Positions 1-7,034 of a DNA stretch of 36,104 nucleotides are shown in pieces; position 1 is the stretch's first letter; each line of letters begins with the position of its first letter. The position numbers and the translations under genes were made by a program. Source of the DNA: a virus. The notes under the pieces were generated by a model. That model was not told the origin of the DNA. It did no database searches and saw only the letters and a list, made by a program, of their open reading frames with translations. The stretch is taken from the IMG/VR virus record IMGVR_UViG_3300046167_000163, positions 1 through 36,104 of that record; one strand, 5' to 3'.

Positions 1-248
1 ACACACGCACACCCCCGTCGAAACGCTGACCGGGGGGGATATTTGGTCATCGTTTAACAGAAAAATGTTATAATCAGTCATATGTAAAGTCACGACCTCA
101 ATGTTTACAATGACTTGGCTCGTTTCGGCGTTATTGTTAACTGCGCCAGCACCATCAAACACAACATGTAGTATTGAGGACTTGTAATTGAACGCTTGTT
201 CAATTAAGCGAGCGCACCCAGCGCGGCGCTGCCAACCAGTGTCGCGGA
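1..248. repeat. Left copy of the direct terminal repeat
   Basis: This stretch recurs at 35856-36104 with a single difference: the right copy has one extra G after CACCA (about position 154 here). It begins with ACACACGC and ends inside the palindrome GGAGCGCTCC at 246-255. Both ends being present implies either a physical direct terminal repeat, as in T7-like podoviruses, or a circular or circularly permuted genome whose overlap was left untrimmed. The one-base difference argues against a simple k-mer assembly overlap, which would be identical. I see no convincing gene in it. Confidence 0.93.
185..206. other. 9-bp perfect hairpin/palindrome in the terminal repeat
   Basis: TAATTGAAC and GTTCAATTA flank a 4-base GCTT loop. 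The core GAAC-N4-GTTC has the shape of a Gram-positive LexA box, but alphaproteobacterial LexA is known for GTTC-N7-GTTC, so I do not call it an SOS box. Neither side has a T-run, so it is not a typical terminator. It lies 81 bases past the stop codon of the last leftward gene and inside the terminal repeat, so a role in packaging, replication or regulation is possible. Confidence 0.6.
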
Positions 249-255
249 GCGCTCC
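219..255. other. Two GC-rich palindromes at the repeat boundary
   Basis: CAGCGC-G-GCGCTG lies at 219-231 and GGAGCGCTCC at 246-255. The inner boundary of the left terminal repeat (base 248) falls inside the second palindrome. This makes it a candidate recognition or cut site for terminase at that end of the repeat. The dyads are visible directly; the function is inferred. Confidence 0.5.
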
Positions 256-286
256 AACACCCGCTCACACGCAAGCACAGCCTCTC

Positions 287-496
287 TCAGTGTATGATAT
301 CATCTGGCCCAGCCATCATGCATTCAGCGTCACCAAGCTCAATGAGCGCCTCCACCATTGCTTGTACGATACGCTGTACGTCAGCGCCATCCTCTAACCT
401 ATCGCCAACGTAGTTTGCCAGCCAGTCCATCTCATCCTCAGCGTCACTGCTGTCTTCGCACGCCACGTCGAGGCTAAGTTTAATTCGATACGTCAT
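287..496 (-). CDS. Small acidic phage protein, last gene of the leftward block
   Basis: A 69-residue acidic protein, MTYRIKLSLDV near the start and rich in Asp, Glu, Ala and Ile, predicted mostly helical after a short beta strand. I do not recognise a family. The start is supported by a GAGAG purine stretch 8 bases upstream. It lies just beyond a strong terminator (513-557), so it is expressed by read-through or from its own promoter, and it is the last gene before the non-coding genome junction. The rightward reading frame at 188-397 is its antisense shadow. Confidence 0.7.
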   Translation of the reverse strand: MTYRIKLSLDVACEDSSDAEDEMDWLANYVGDRLEDGADVQRIVQAMVEALIELGDAECMMAGPDDIIH

Positions 497-512
497 GCCA
501 ACGCTCTCTCAT

Positions 513-586
513 AAAAAGACCCCCGACGGACAAACTGGATGAAAACCGTCGAGGGTCAGTTGGGCAGCGCGGGAGGATGCGCTGCC
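513..586 (-). terminator. Double-hairpin intrinsic terminator after the 598-897 gene
   Basis: Read leftward, CCGTCG-type arms at 546-557 and 518-529 form a 12-bp stem with one G-U pair, followed by five Us (513-517). Just before it, GGCAGCGC and GCGCTGCC (563-570 and 579-586) make a perfect 8-bp hairpin with an 8-base loop. Together they should end the transcript carrying 1495-598. Confidence 0.85.
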
Positions 587-597
587 TGATGCTCACG

Positions 598-897
598 TTA
601 AGGCTGCTGCACTGGCACGTCAAGCATGCCCTCATCAAGCTCACAGCCCAGCGCCATGTACGCAGCGCCATCGCAGCTGCTATCGTGATGCGGGCCATTC
701 CGTAGCCTTGCCAGCTTCAATAGAGCCATTAGCCTGCACACGTCTCCCGGCGATACCTTGATGCCCAGATATGCTGACCACATATGCGACGTTGTTCCAA
801 AGTTCTCCTGCGGCGTACCGTAGTGCGCTTGGCGCGGCCCGTTGATTAGCCCGATGGCTTCCTCTAGCACCGCTGTGCGTACATTCTTCTGCGTCAT
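598..897 (-). CDS. DUF6378-like phage protein
   Basis: 99 residues from the ATG at 897, which follows GGAGAG closely and lies one base after the stop of the upstream gene. The frame stays open upstream to 969, but that part overlaps the preceding gene and has no ribosome site. The body contains EEAIGLINGPRQAHYG, then ENFG, a conserved Trp-Ser-Ala-Tyr-Leu, then MALLKLARL and an Asp-rich turn before AAYMALGCEL. This is the pattern of the small helical phage family DUF6378, of unknown function, common in phage early regions. A role in nucleotide or DNA metabolism is only a guess. Confidence 0.82.
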   Translation of the reverse strand: MTQKNVRTAVLEEAIGLINGPRQAHYGTPQENFGTTSHMWSAYLGIKVSPGDVCRLMALLKLARLRNGPHHDSSCDGAAYMALGCELDEGMLDVPVQQP

Positions 898-898
898 A

Positions 899-1495
899 TC
901 ACTCTCCATTAGGTTCAAAGTTAATTTCATCATCAAACGCCCGGACGTCAATAATTCTTGCCCCGGCAAACTCTTTTGTCACAGCCGCCACCATTTCATC
1001 TGTGCGCACGCTCATGACCGCGCAGACTTCGCTGATATGATACACGGCCCACGTTGGGTACTTGCGCCTGACAGCTGCCAGATCACCGCTGGCGAGGAAG
1101 CAATACGTCTTCCCCTTGAACTCGGCTATATGCCCGTCAACCTTTGGCGGTTCATGGCCATCCTGCCGAGCTTTCACGTTCATCACCTTGAGCGCCTTAA
1201 TCAAGCTCGTGGCTAGCTGTGCGCACAGTGTGTAATCGTCTGCAACCATCGCTGCGTCCAGCTCACCTTTCAGCTCACGATAGCGCAGCGCATATGCCGG
1301 CGGCACACAATTAACCAGCGTATCGCCCCACACTTTGCTGGCCGCTGCTGACGCGAAGGTAAACGGCTCGACCGCTGCCTGCGACCTTGTAGTGGATCGG
1401 CTTGTCCATAGTTTGTATGCTTGCTCTCAAACGTGCCACGATTGGCCATCGCCGCTTTAGCCTTATCCGACTTTGGCTTTTGCTTTTTTAGCCAT
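899..1495 (-). CDS. Conserved phage protein, interrupted by two apparent frameshifts
   Basis: Starting at ATG 1495 the frame gives MAKKAKAKVG and stops. Dropping one A from the A6 run near 1487 gives MAKKQKPKSDKAKAAMANRG, continuing through FESKHTNYGQADPLQGR. Adding one C near 1405 then joins QAAVEPFTFASAAASKVWGD and the long frame that starts with GTG at 1333 and ends at 899. The total span (597 nt) is an exact multiple of three, as expected for one excess and one missing base. The product would be about 198 residues with a basic N-terminus. No family is recognised with certainty. GGGAG lies about 11 bases before ATG 1495. It overlaps nothing upstream and is followed one base later by the 598-897 gene. 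Confidence 0.7.
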
Positions 1496-1499
1496 TGTG

Positions 1500-1612
1500 G
1501 ACCAGCTCCCGTAAACCCTGATAACCCTGCCAGCAGGAGTTAGGACGCAAAGCTGCGCCTCTGGCCCGACTTCGCGCCAGCGAAGGAAGGCGGGACAGTG
1601 GAGCTGCTGGTC
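1500..1612. promoter_or_regulatory. Structured leader or small RNA element, four-stem fold
   Basis: GACCAG (1500-1505) plus CTCC pair with GGAG plus CTGGTC (1600-1612), leaving a 3-base bulge. Inside are three hairpins: CCTGC/GCAGG (1526-1537), AGG-A-CGCA/TGCG-CCT (1542-1560), and CCCG-A-CTTCGC/GCGAAG-GAAGG-CGGG (1565-1594). This predicts a compact multi-branch RNA. On the minus strand it would be the 5' leader of the gene starting at 1495 and its closing stem would sequester the ribosome site. On the plus strand it would be a small RNA ending at the terminator at 1618-1653. I match it to no known riboswitch or tRNA. Confidence 0.55.
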
Positions 1613-1617
1613 GTCTC

Positions 1618-1653
1618 AAAAAAAGAGAGTGTTCGCAAAAGCGAACTCTTTTT
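1618..1653. terminator. Two-way intrinsic terminator
   Basis: GTTCGC-AAAA-GCGAAC (1631-1646) is a perfect 6-bp hairpin. Rightward it is followed by TCTTTTT; leftward it is followed by ACTCTC and seven Ts (1618-1624). It should stop the leftward transcript of the replication block after the gene ending at 1840, and also any rightward transcript crossing 1500-1612. Confidence 0.82.
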
Positions 1654-1674
1654 AAGACCTGCGCCTTGACAAAG

Positions 1675-1839
1675 TGCGTCACTGGAGGTAAATTTTCCGT
1701 AGGAAAATTCAGCAAATCCACTGACGCACTATATAAATAAGGGGTTTGCTCGATTTCCGAATCACCCATAAATTGACCGAATTTCAGCAATGCGTCACTA
1801 CGCGTCACACATGCGTCACTGAAATTTTCCACTGACGCA
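1675..1839. repeat. Cluster of six TGCGTCA(C) repeats, candidate origin (iterons)
   Basis: TGCGTCAC occurs forward at 1675, 1791, 1812 and, with one mismatch (CGCGTCAC), at 1801. Its reverse TGACGCA occurs at 1722 and 1833. Copies 1 and 2 are arms of a 13-base inverted repeat with one mismatch, enclosing the perfect palindrome AATTTTCC-GTA-GGAAAATT. TTCAGCAA and AAATTTTCC also recur. The stop codon of the upstream gene lies at the edge of the last copy. Spacing and strand mix suggest binding sites for a replication or regulatory protein. Apart from these repeats I see no gene between 1654 and 1839. Confidence 0.7.
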
Positions 1840-2205
1840 CTACTCGATAACATCGAAATCATCCTCGTCTTGATCGTCGTTGGCGAAGAACACTGAGTTT
1901 ATCAGCATATGAATTTCCATCCATCCCTCAGTCACCTTTTGATAGCTGATCTGTGCCTTTGCCTTGTGTGGCCAGAAGTTCATCTCCGTTGGCCTGCCAT
2001 TGATTGTGATTGCGCATTGCAGGTGCCACGGCGCTTTCTCGTAGTTTGGCCAATACAGCGGCGTTTCGCCTCCACATAGGTCATACAAATGGTCGGCTAT
2101 GTTTGCGAACATCTGCACGTTGTCATACTGCTCGTAATCGTCATCTCGGTAGAAGCAATCGCTCCAATCTCCCGTCCACTCACGTCGTGTGCTTTTCACT
2201 TCCAT
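1840..2205 (-). CDS. Phage protein of unknown function, early block
   Basis: 121 residues. The ATG shares its first base with the stop of the primase-helicase gene (TGATG), so translation is coupled. The protein is rich in Trp, Tyr and acidic residues, with a DDDYEQYD segment near residue 22, a mixed central part containing YWPNYEKAPWHLQC, and an acidic tail ending DDQDEDDFDVIE. The central part could be a small alpha/beta fold. I do not recognise a family. The position suggests a helper in DNA replication. It is the last gene before the repeat cluster and the two-way terminator. Confidence 0.75.
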   Translation of the reverse strand: MEVKSTRREWTGDWSDCFYRDDDYEQYDNVQMFANIADHLYDLCGGETPLYWPNYEKAPWHLQCAITINGRPTEMNFWPHKAKAQISYQKVTEGWMEIHMLINSVFFANDDQDEDDFDVIE

Positions 2206-4509
2206 CAGTTCATCTCCCCTACTCTGCCCGTCGATACGACGCCCTTGCGCTCCCTGCGCTGGCTTGGGCTGTGATAGACAATTTCCTCCAGCAGACCTTC
2301 GTCATTCCACTGGCGCAGGATTGCCTTTGCCTGCCCTGCTGACTTTGTGTGGTCTAGGTCTGAGAACCTGTAGTTTGTGATGACCGAGCCGACCCAGCGC
2401 TGCTTGTCCTGCGGCCTGATAGAATACTTCTCGCCGTCCTCTGGGCCTTTGTCGATCAGATCAAGCATATTGTTGACCACACGGGTTGTCATACCCGCCC
2501 ACTGATCGGGTAACTTGAACTCAACGGCCACGCCAACATATTCGCCGTTGTCTAGCTTTGTGCTGACCATGCGCCGGTAGATTGCCTTATCCGCTGGCAG
2601 AGGTGCCGAAAGATTGGCTTTCCCGTCATCTACCCGGAAGACACCTGTCGCGCTGGCCTCTGGCACACCGAGCGCCACGGCGTCCTCAAACTTAACTTTA
2701 TTGATAACTCTGGCTGCGCGAGCTGCGCCGATCAGTGAGCCTGCGCCGCGCACGCTGTCAATATCAGCGTCCTCTCCGTTGCCTTTGCGCACATGGTGAA
2801 CCACATGCACAGCGCAGCCAGCCTCTCTAGCCAGCTGGCGCAACATTGCGACCACCTTCTGCACACTCATATTTGAGTTTTCGTTGACTTCGTGCGTCGA
2901 GATGAATGGATCAATTATCACAAGGCCGATGTCGTTGGCTTTTATCTTGTCTCGCATGTGGCTCAGGAAAGCGTCATTGGTCTCGATGCCGTCTCTGGTT
3001 TCCGCAGCCAGCGTGATGCCGATTGTGTCTTCCGCATCCATGAATAGTTTGCCTGCTATCTCTGGGTGCGTGACGTTGTGTTGCTTCATGGCGGCGGCCA
3101 GTCTAATCTGCATCTCTGCCATGTCATCTTCTAGGTTGACGATCCAAACATTTGTTGGCTCATGCACCTTCTCACCCAGCAGCGGCCGACCAGTGACCAC
3201 AGCCAGCGCCTCAACCATTGTGAGCGAGGTTTTACCGATGCCACCAGCTGACGCCGTGACGCTGACAAAGCCGCGAATGTGGTGATGCCCGTAAATCCAC
3301 CGCCTGCGAGGTAAACTTGCCTCATCAATAGTTCCGACCGGCGTTGGCCATTCAAGCCTCTGTACAGGCTCAGGTTGGCTCTCAGGCTCAATCTCGGGGT
3401 CGGGTATGGTGTCAAAGTCATCCAGCCCGTCATCTGGCTCAGGTAACTGTTGGTTGACCTCATCAAACTTACTGGGCCGCAGCTCGGCGGCGTAAGTTCG
3501 CACGGCGGCTCGCATGTCGTTGTCATGTTCGAAGTAGCAGTAAAGATCGAAGGCATCACCCCAGCAAAACTCAGCGCTGGTCTGGCCAATGCCAGCCGCC
3601 CGGTCTGAGCCTGACAGGCTGACCCAGTGCGTGCCGAAATCTTTGGTGGCGTGTGAGCCAGACGTTTGCATTGGGGAGCGGTAGCTGTCTGATCGGCCAA
3701 GTTTCTCGTAACCGTGGCGCAGCATCATGTCGGCTATTGTATTATTACGGTTGAACTCGGCAACTGGATCAACGTCATCGAAATCTTTTCGCTGTTGCGC
3801 ACGATTTTGCGCACGAATTTGACGCTCGGCGGCGGCGCGTTCAGCTGCGATGGCTTCATTCTTGCGGCGAAACTCTAAGTTTGCCCAGACTTTGCTTTCG
3901 GTTGGGATCAGCTAGACCCTCACCGCGATTGCGCAGGCCATGATAAAACTGTGGCTGGCCTAAGTTGTCCCTGCGCGCAGGCGGTACGTTTGGCAGGTAG
4001 ATTGGCTGACCCGTGCGTGAGAGTGCAGCGTCGCATGTGATGCCTTCCTGCTGCATAAGGTCAAACAGAGCGAGCTGTGCGTCAACGTAGTCTTCACCGC
4101 TGATCGGCTCTGACAGCGGGATGAGTGCGCGCCACTTGCGGTTGTCTTCGCTGGCCCCGGATGACGAATAGATCAGTGCGGATGCGTTGCCTGTGACACG
4201 CTCAACGGCGGTCTTCACTTCTGTCAGCGATAAATCACCTTCGTCAACGTCAATGGCCAGCATCCAATACTCGCCGCGTTCACGCTGGGCGGCGTGGCTT
4301 CTGCCGTCATGCTCGCGGTAAGTTGACGGAATGAAAAACTTTGCGTCGGCCTTTTCGGTCGCCTGCGGTTCGCTGACTAGCTTGGCAATTTCGGCTATGG
4401 TGATGCCGTCATATTGTGACCCAGCTTCATTAATGCGAGTGTCGCGCGCACCAGCTGCAATCAGCATGTGTTTCTTGCCAACTTCGCTTGTCTTTGTTAG
4501 TCTGTGCAT
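2205..4509 (-). CDS. Phage primase-helicase, with one apparent frameshift
   Basis: Removing one base from GATCCCAAC (3901-3909) joins the N-terminal frame (ATG 4509, AAAGG eight bases upstream) to the C-terminal frame through PTESKVWANLEFRRKNEA, giving about 767 residues. The N-terminal 200 resemble an archaeo-eukaryotic primase domain: LAIDVDEGD (residues 84-92) holds the acidic metal-binding pair, followed by IYSSSGA and KWRALIPL. A charged linker leads to a RepA/AAA_25-like helicase with Walker A GGIGKTS, Walker B LVIIDPF, a HVVHHVRKG sensor and a GAGSL motif. It would unwind and prime phage DNA. No DNA polymerase is recognised in the genome, so it probably recruits the host enzyme. The separate reading of two genes (2205-3728, 3856-4527) is less likely because coding sequence continues between them. 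Confidence 0.85.
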
Positions 4510-4554
4510 GTTCGGACCTTTCTCCATCCAATCGTGGGTTCGCTTTCATGTTAC

Positions 4555-4592
4555 CCCCCGGCAGCGTCCCAACTGCCGGGGGTTTTCTTTTG
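4555..4592 (+). terminator. Strong rightward terminator inside the leftward block
   Basis: CCCCCGGCAG (4555-4564) and CTGCCGGGGG (4573-4582) form a perfect 10-bp stem with an 8-base loop, followed by TTTTCTTTT. This is an excellent intrinsic terminator on the plus strand, opposite to the genes on both sides. Read leftward the same hairpin lacks a U-tract, so it would let the SSB to primase transcript pass. Confidence 0.8.
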
Positions 4593-4593
4593 C

Positions 4594-5232
4594 CTAAAAG
4601 GGTATTTCGTCCTCTAGCTCAGCTGGCGCTGATGATGCCTGTGGTGCTGACGCAGCGGCCGGACCAAAGTCATCCAGCGATGCGTCCACGCCGCCAGACA
4701 TTGTGGTTGCGACTTCATCGAAGTCATCTAGGCCACCGCCACCGTACACTGCGTGCGTGACTTGTACGGTGTCAATGAGCAGGCTGACGCCGCCGTTGCC
4801 GTCGGGATCTGTCACCGGATACGCAGTGACCTTGATGCTTCCCTTCGAGCCACCCCAGAAGGCCGTGTCTGCCAGCGGTTGCTTCGATCCGTCGATGACG
4901 CGCGGCTTTTCGTTCTGTTGGCCTTGGCTGTTGGTGCCATTGCGCTTAGCGCGGAACTCATAATTGCCGCTATCAAGTTTCTTCATGCCGAAGACCTTGC
5001 TGAACGGAGCTTTGGTTTGACACGTCTCATAGTGCGCCTTCAGCTCTGCGTGCAGCGTCTTTGCTTCCTCAGCGGTCATCTCCCATGCGATTGAGTAAGC
5101 CGCGTTTGACGCTGTTGGCGCGCACTCTTCGCTTTTCTTCTCGGATGTGTTGTAGCGATACGTCCCGTTCAGCCGGGGATATTTAAATTCCACGTTGCGG
5201 ATCATTACTGGTTTGAAGTCTGTTTTAGCCAT
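4594..5232 (-). CDS. Single-stranded DNA-binding protein
   Basis: 212 residues. The N-terminal two thirds (MAKTDFKPVMIRNVEFKYPRL onward) look like an OB-fold of the T7 gp2.5/DUF2815 type, with beta-rich segments SGNYEFRAKR and KGSIKVTAYPV. The C-terminal third is low-complexity Gly, Asp and Ala and ends in the acidic/aromatic tip EDEIPF, the hallmark partner-binding tail of bacterial and phage SSBs. It would coat single strands and recruit the replication proteins. It lies immediately before the primase-helicase and after the nucleases, which fits a recombination-linked replication module. Confidence 0.85.
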   Translation of the reverse strand: MAKTDFKPVMIRNVEFKYPRLNGTYRYNTSEKKSEECAPTASNAAYSIAWEMTAEEAKTLHAELKAHYETCQTKAPFSKVFGMKKLDSGNYEFRAKRNGTNSQGQQNEKPRVIDGSKQPLADTAFWGGSKGSIKVTAYPVTDPDGNGGVSLLIDTVQVTHAVYGGGGLDDFDEVATTMSGGVDASLDDFGPAAASAPQASSAPAELEDEIPF

Positions 5233-5251
5233 CTGTTTTTCTCCAAGCTAA

Positions 5252-6047
5252 TTAAAGTTCGACTGCATCTAAACGCAGCCATCGTGGCAGATCAATCACA
5301 TTAGTTTGATCTGACCAACCAGTGTCCCACTTCTGGGCCTCGTTGGCTTTTGCAATCTTGCGCAGGGTCATGTGCATTTCGCCCTTGGCCCAGTCAAGAT
5401 ATTCCTCATGGATGATGTTTGTCGAGACCGCGTGTGCGCCGGTTTTTTCGACGTGAACAAATACAAACTGTGACGCCTCATAGCCAGCCTGCTCTAAGCA
5501 GTGCATATAGAAGGCTTGCTGTATTGCGTAGTTGTACGCAATCATGTCCTTTGCCACTCCGCGTGGTGAAGCATCCTGACACGTCTTGAGATCATACAGG
5601 ACACCTTTTGCATCCCAATAGCTGTCTGGGCGGCATTTGATCTTCAGCCCAGTCTCAGGGTCAGTGGCAAAGAAGCTGGCCTCGTTAACCGTTGTCGGCC
5701 CAGCCATGCGCTGACCCACTGGATGAAACAACACGCTATCGGCAATATTCCGCGCAAGGTCATAGTCAGCGGCGGTCAACAAGGTTTGATCGTTTGCCTG
5801 TGCTTCCTCGTATGCTTCCGTCCAAGCCTTGCCTCGGCGCGTCTCTGGCCCGCGCACGACGCCTTTGCCGTCTTCTAGGACCATTGCATGTACGGCGGTT
5901 CCCATGTCAAACACTGGGCTTGGGCTGTATGTCTTCGCCTTCCAATGCGCCAGCGACTTGCTGTGAACCATCTTAACGTCAGATGAGCTGATCGCGTCAT
6001 CTGGCGTGGTATCCTGTGTTGGATAACTTGTCGGCTGGTATCATCAT
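5252..6047 (-). CDS. PD-(D/E)XK exonuclease (DUF3799/RecE-like), one apparent frameshift
   Basis: From ATG 6047 (overlapping the upstream stop as ATGA, GGAGG nearby) the frame reads MMIPADKLSNTGYHAR and stops. Removing one C near 5998 gives YHADDAISSSDVKMVHSKSL, the usual opening of this family, and joins the 239-residue frame ending at 5252, about 264 residues in all. The catalytic core is visible as CRPDSYWDAKGVLYDLKTC (Asp, then Asp-Leu-Lys), with FDMGTAVHAMVLE and a late YAIQQAFYMHCLEQAG helix. The family degrades one strand of duplex ends for single-strand annealing recombination, consistent with the adjacent SSB. Starting at 5971 would delete the N-terminal part. Confidence 0.85.
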
Positions 6048-6487
6048 TTTGCATCCTCCGCTTTGATCACGTCTTTAAACTCGCTGATTGGTATGTGAGT
6101 TACTGGCTCAATGTCTTGCCAATCGTTACGGTCCTTTCTGCCCCCGACTCTAACGCTCCAGTCCTCATTGCTCATTTGCACCCAGCCCATGCCATCAGCC
6201 CATTGCACCAGTAAAATGCAGTTAATGCCGATGTTGCGATAACCAGCGGCAGCAACCAGTTTTGACATAGAGATCATGTAAGTCGGATATGCGTGCTTGT
6301 TATTTTTACGGCACTTAACTTCAACCAATGCCGTGATGACGCCGTTGCGTGTGAGGGCAAAGTCCATTTTGTATTGCAGGGGCAGCTTGATAAAATCAAC
6401 CTCACCGCCAAAGCTCTTAATGAATTTTTGCACAGCCACAGTTTCGGCGCTGCGGTCGCTTGCGTTTTCATAGGTTGGCCTTGTCAT
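6044..6487 (-). CDS. PD-(D/E)XK nuclease-like protein
   Basis: 147 residues. DFALTRNGVITALVEVKCR (residues 42-60) contains the signature Asp...Glu-Val-Lys of the PD-(D/E)XK fold, preceded by the helix AETVAVQKFIKSFGGEVDF and followed by YPTYMISMSKLVAAAGY, a typical second helix. It may be a resolvase-like or structure-specific endonuclease, or an inactive relative. It overlaps the upstream nuclease gene by 4 bases (ATGA) and the downstream exonuclease by 4 bases, so the three form one coupled set. Confidence 0.75.
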   Translation of the reverse strand: MTRPTYENASDRSAETVAVQKFIKSFGGEVDFIKLPLQYKMDFALTRNGVITALVEVKCRKNNKHAYPTYMISMSKLVAAAGYRNIGINCILLVQWADGMGWVQMSNEDWSVRVGGRKDRNDWQDIEPVTHIPISEFKDVIKAEDAK

Positions 6488-6873
6488 TGCATTGCCTCCC
6501 TAGCAATATAGCAGAAGGTCTCGAAATCGACCTCCACTGTGTAATCGTGATCGCATTCAGTCAGCGCAGCCAGCGGGATCACACATCGCATTGGCTTGCG
6601 GTCGTACTTGTAAATTAGGCACGGCATTTTTTGCTCACGCTCGGCAGCGACTTTGACTTGCTCCCACCATGCAGGCGCACCGCCGATAGGGCCGTCTTTG
6701 TATCGCTTCAGCTCAAGCGTAAACGGAAACGCCGGATCATCTGGTATCAGGTCTGCGTGAGCGCCAGCGCGGTATTGTTCTAGGTCACGCTTAAAGCCTA
6801 TGCCAAGCTCGTCGCGTAGCATGTTGGCAACTTCACGCTCAAACGATGCGCCCTTGTTGCGCCCGTTGACCAT
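6484..6873 (-). CDS. Holliday-junction-resolvase-like PD-(D/E)XK nuclease
   Basis: 129 residues. GRNKGASFEREVANMLRDEL opens the fold (Glu12/Glu14), then ADLIPDDPAFPF (Asp41) and TLELKRYK (Glu54-x-Lys56) give the full active site. APAWWEQVKVAAEREQKMP and KPMRCVIPL complete a small resolvase-like phage nuclease of the Hjc type. It would resolve recombination or replication intermediates. The start shares bases with the stop of the RHH-like gene (TGATG). Confidence 0.83.
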   Translation of the reverse strand: MVNGRNKGASFEREVANMLRDELGIGFKRDLEQYRAGAHADLIPDDPAFPFTLELKRYKDGPIGGAPAWWEQVKVAAEREQKMPCLIYKYDRKPMRCVIPLAALTECDHDYTVEVDFETFCYIAREAMQ

Positions 6874-7034
6874 CAGTCAGCTCGCGGCTGTTCTGGCTGA
6901 ATGCCAGAGCTGAATGCTGCGGTTAAAGCTGCCGATCTAATAAACGTGGCCAGCGCCATGCCCTTTTGCTCTGCCGCTAGTGTCAGCACAACATGCTGCG
7001 ACTCGGTCAATACGATCCGACTTTCCTTTTTCAT
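6873..7034 (-). CDS. Small RHH-like DNA-binding protein, first gene of the early block
   Basis: 53 residues, MKKESRIVLTESQHVVLTLA at the start, then AEQKGMALATFIRSAAL. A short beta strand followed by two helices is the ribbon-helix-helix layout, and the length fits. GGAGG lies 6 bases before the ATG, the best ribosome site of the block. As the first gene beside the divergent control region it may be the autoregulator of this operon, an inference from position. It overlaps the next gene as TGATG. Confidence 0.72.
   Translation of the reverse strand: MKKESRIVLTESQHVVLTLAAEQKGMALATFIRSAALTAAFSSGIQPEQPRAD

Noticed and set aside
69-74. TATAAT as a rightward promoter in the terminal repeat
   Set aside because: No acceptable -35 at 16-18 bases; TTGGTC is 20 bases away. 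No rightward gene follows.
190-201. GAAC-N4-GTTC as a LexA/SOS box
   Set aside because: Fits the Gram-positive consensus, while the phage looks alphaproteobacterial, where LexA uses GTTC-N7-GTTC; no promoter is nearby.
188-397. 69-residue rightward frame from the terminal repeat
   Set aside because: Antisense to the acidic gene at 287-496, with Arg/His/Ser-rich shadow composition and no ribosome site.
1500-1612. tRNA or tRNA-like gene
   Set aside because: Despite three hairpins and a closing stem, there is no T-loop GTTCRA motif, no 7-bp acceptor and no CCA.
1675-1839. CRISPR array
   Set aside because: Repeats are only 7-8 bases, in both orientations and with irregular spacing; no cas genes.
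1488-1862. 124-residue leftward frame across the repeat cluster and terminator
   Set aside because: It runs through the iterons, the two-way terminator and the structured element, has no ribosome site, and its composition is not protein-like.
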